Assembly (NCBI GenBank): GCA_964468375.1
Contig: CAYXUW010000116.1
Coordinates: 1 to 6,610 of the forward strand
Direction of reading: 5' to 3'
Origin: CAYXUW01 sp964468375
Lineage (GTDB): Bacteria > Planctomycetota > Phycisphaerae > Sedimentisphaerales > Anaerobacaceae
DNA: 6,610 nt
Below, piece after piece: positions 5,620-6,610 of this stretch. The translations under genes were made by a program, and so were the position numbers. The stretch's first letter is position 1. The number at the start of each line of letters is the position of its first letter. Below the pieces are notes generated by a model, which saw nothing but the letters and a program-made list of their open reading frames with translations, did not search any database and was not told the origin of the DNA.

Positions 5620-6141
5620 ATGATTATTCGTGATGAGAGGCCGGGGGACATCGGGGCTATTACGGAAGTTACCGCAGCGGCTTTTGCGGATTGTCCGTAC
5701 GGCAACCATACGGAGCAGTTTATTATTAAGGCATTGAGGAAAGCCGGTGCGCTGAGTGTTTCACTGGTTGCGGAAATTGACGGAAGTGTGGCGGGGCATA
5801 TCGCGTTTTCTCCTGTGACGGTTGGCGGCAGGAACTGCGGGTGGTACGGGCTGGGGCCGGTTTCGGTGCAGCCGGAGCGGCAGCGGCAGGGGATTGGAAA
5901 AGCACTGATACTGGCGGGGCTGGAACGGCTCAGGGCGGCCGGCGGAAAAGGGAGTGTGCTGGTGGGCGATCCGGGATACTATGAGCGGTTCGGGTTCCGG
6001 AACGTGCCTGGGCTAGTCCTTGAGGGGGTTCCAAAGGAGAATTTTCTGGCTTTGCCGTTTAACGAAGAAAAGGCGGAGGGGGTTGTCGTGTTTCATGAGG
6101 GATTTGGTGCCGTAGGCCCGCGAGTCGGAGACGAACAGTAA
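5620..6141 (+). CDS. GNAT-family N-acetyltransferase (YhbS-like)
   Basis: This protein transfers an acetyl group from acetyl-CoA to an amine, substrate unknown. The 173-residue product follows the YhbS-like plan: MIIRDERPGDI at the N-terminus, SLVAEIDGSVAGHIAFSPV (about 48-66), GLGPVSVQP (78-85), the acetyl-CoA pyrophosphate loop RQRQGIGKA (87-95) and VLVGDPGYYERFGF (113-126). ATG 5620 follows GAGG (5611-5614) closely. The last 12 residues (162-173, from FGAV to the stop) are encoded inside a type II repeat. Family members commonly end near an aromatic-His/Pro-x-x-F motif, here FHEGF (158-162), so GPRVGDEQ looks like a repeat-derived extension. GC is clearly higher than in the RloA/RloB block. 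It is divergent from the methyltransferase gene, with 148 bp between the starts. Confidence 0.92.
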   Translation: MIIRDERPGDIGAITEVTAAAFADCPYGNHTEQFIIKALRKAGALSVSLVAEIDGSVAGHIAFSPVTVGGRNCGWYGLGPVSVQPERQRQGIGKALILAGLERLRAAGGKGSVLVGDPGYYERFGFRNVPGLVLEGVPKENFLALPFNEEKAEGVVVFHEGFGAVGPRVGDEQ

Positions 6142-6193
6142 GTATGTCGAAGGCATACAGGCAAGACGGTATCCGAGCAGGAGGCGGAACAAA
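6103..6193 (+). repeat. Type II repeat overlapping the end of the acetyltransferase gene
   Basis: Imperfect terminal inverted repeats (TTTGGTGCCG at the left, CGGAACAAA at the right) enclose a left block GGCCCGCGAGTCGGAGAC, a small hairpin GTATG/CATAC, and a right block GAGCAGGAGGCGGAACAA. Both blocks recur at 416-448 and 580-605. They also resemble the end blocks of the type I repeats (CCGGAGGACGCGAGTGAGGA and CCGAACCGGAGGC). The element contains the stop codon of the upstream gene. Bases 6194-6331 hold no gene that I can see. Confidence 0.65.
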
Positions 6194-6331
6194 TTACTCC
6201 GCTCAATCGCCACGAAGGCTTTTCAAAGCAGAAGCGCAATAATCCCAGACCACAACTTTCGGGGACAGGACTGCAGGACTAAACATTTTTGAGTTGGATT
6301 TTTCAACGATGAGGGTTATGATGTTCGGCAA

Positions 6332-6610
6332 ATGGACAAGATTATAGCCGACAGGACGAGTAAGATAGACGCAAGCGGGATACGGAAGGTATTTGCGCTT
6401 GGTGAGAAGCTGAAGGACCCGATTAATTTTTCGATAGGCCAGCCTGACTTCGACGTGCCCGGGCCGCTGAAAGAAGAGGCGATAAAGGCAATTGAGGCAG
6501 GGAGGAACAAGTATTCTCAGACGGCAGGGGACAGCTTACTAAAAGAGAAAATCGCCGGATTAGTCAAAAAGGAATTTGGGTGGGACAAGCCGGCGGTCTT
6601 AGTTACAAGC
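6332..6610 (+). CDS. PLP-dependent class I/II aminotransferase, N-terminal part only
   Basis: The first 93 codons of an aspartate-aminotransferase-like (fold type I) enzyme run off the window edge. Visible family features are IADRTSKIDASGIRKVFALG at the N-terminus, the INFSIGQPDFDVP strand-loop (31-43; compare the GEPDFxTP type motif) and NKYSQTAGDSLLKEKIA (59-75), which corresponds to the usual KYTxxxGxxxLRxxIA region. The catalytic lysine and phosphate-binding residues lie beyond the window. ATG 6332 is the only standard start after the in-frame stop at 6290-6292, but it has no good ribosome binding site. A short SD-led frame just upstream overlaps it. The exact substrate cannot be told from this fragment. 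Confidence 0.9.
   Translation, partial: MDKIIADRTSKIDASGIRKVFALGEKLKDPINFSIGQPDFDVPGPLKEEAIKAIEAGRNKYSQTAGDSLLKEKIAGLVKKEFGWDKPAVLVTS

Noticed and set aside
5472..5705. N-terminal extension of the methyltransferase to an upstream start.
   Set aside because: The extension overlaps the divergent acetyltransferase gene and its promoter region, is not protein-like, and ATG 5471 has its own ribosome binding site and promoter.

Overview
The window looks like part of a bacterial chromosome or metagenome contig carrying short dispersed repeats, one defence operon and several very small membrane-protein genes. The style of these tiny membrane proteins, the moderate GC and the repeat-rich gaps made me think of Planctomycetota (Phycisphaerae-like). 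That is an impression from memory; no marker gene here fixes the taxonomy.

Layout. Bases 1-608 hold a possible 3' gene fragment, a 42-nt polypyrimidine microsatellite, a G-rich stretch and a complex repeat, with no convincing complete gene. A 61-residue membrane protein follows on the minus strand (609-794). Two uncharacterised membrane proteins lie on the plus strand (1038-1466 and about 1540-1857); the second has no good ATG/GTG/TTG start. An AT-rich block (about 1860-4050) carries an overlapping gene pair, an AAA/ABC-type ATPase and an RloB-family Toprim-like protein. This is a two-gene RloAB/AbiL-type phage-defence operon. A 53-residue membrane protein (4261-4422, minus) and an isoprenylcysteine-methyltransferase-fold membrane protein (4770-5471, minus) come next. 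A GNAT acetyltransferase (5620-6141, plus) is divergent from the latter, and the window ends inside the N-terminal part of a PLP-dependent aminotransferase (6332 to the edge).

The least ordinary structure is the repeat system. Three copies of a 105-bp element without indels (463-567, 4104-4208, 4587-4691) lie in the same orientation with terminal inverted repeats and an internal hairpin. They are related at both ends to a second element (about 6103-6193) whose left part encodes the last 12 residues of the acetyltransferase. At 416-605 the two halves of a type II element flank a type I element, as if one had inserted in the other. All copies sit next to gene 3' ends. No transposase is present, so they look like non-mobile or trans-mobilised intergenic elements.

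Functionally, only the ATPase/RloB pair forms a clear operon: the stop of the first gene overlaps the start of the second by 8 nt. The remaining genes look like independent single units.
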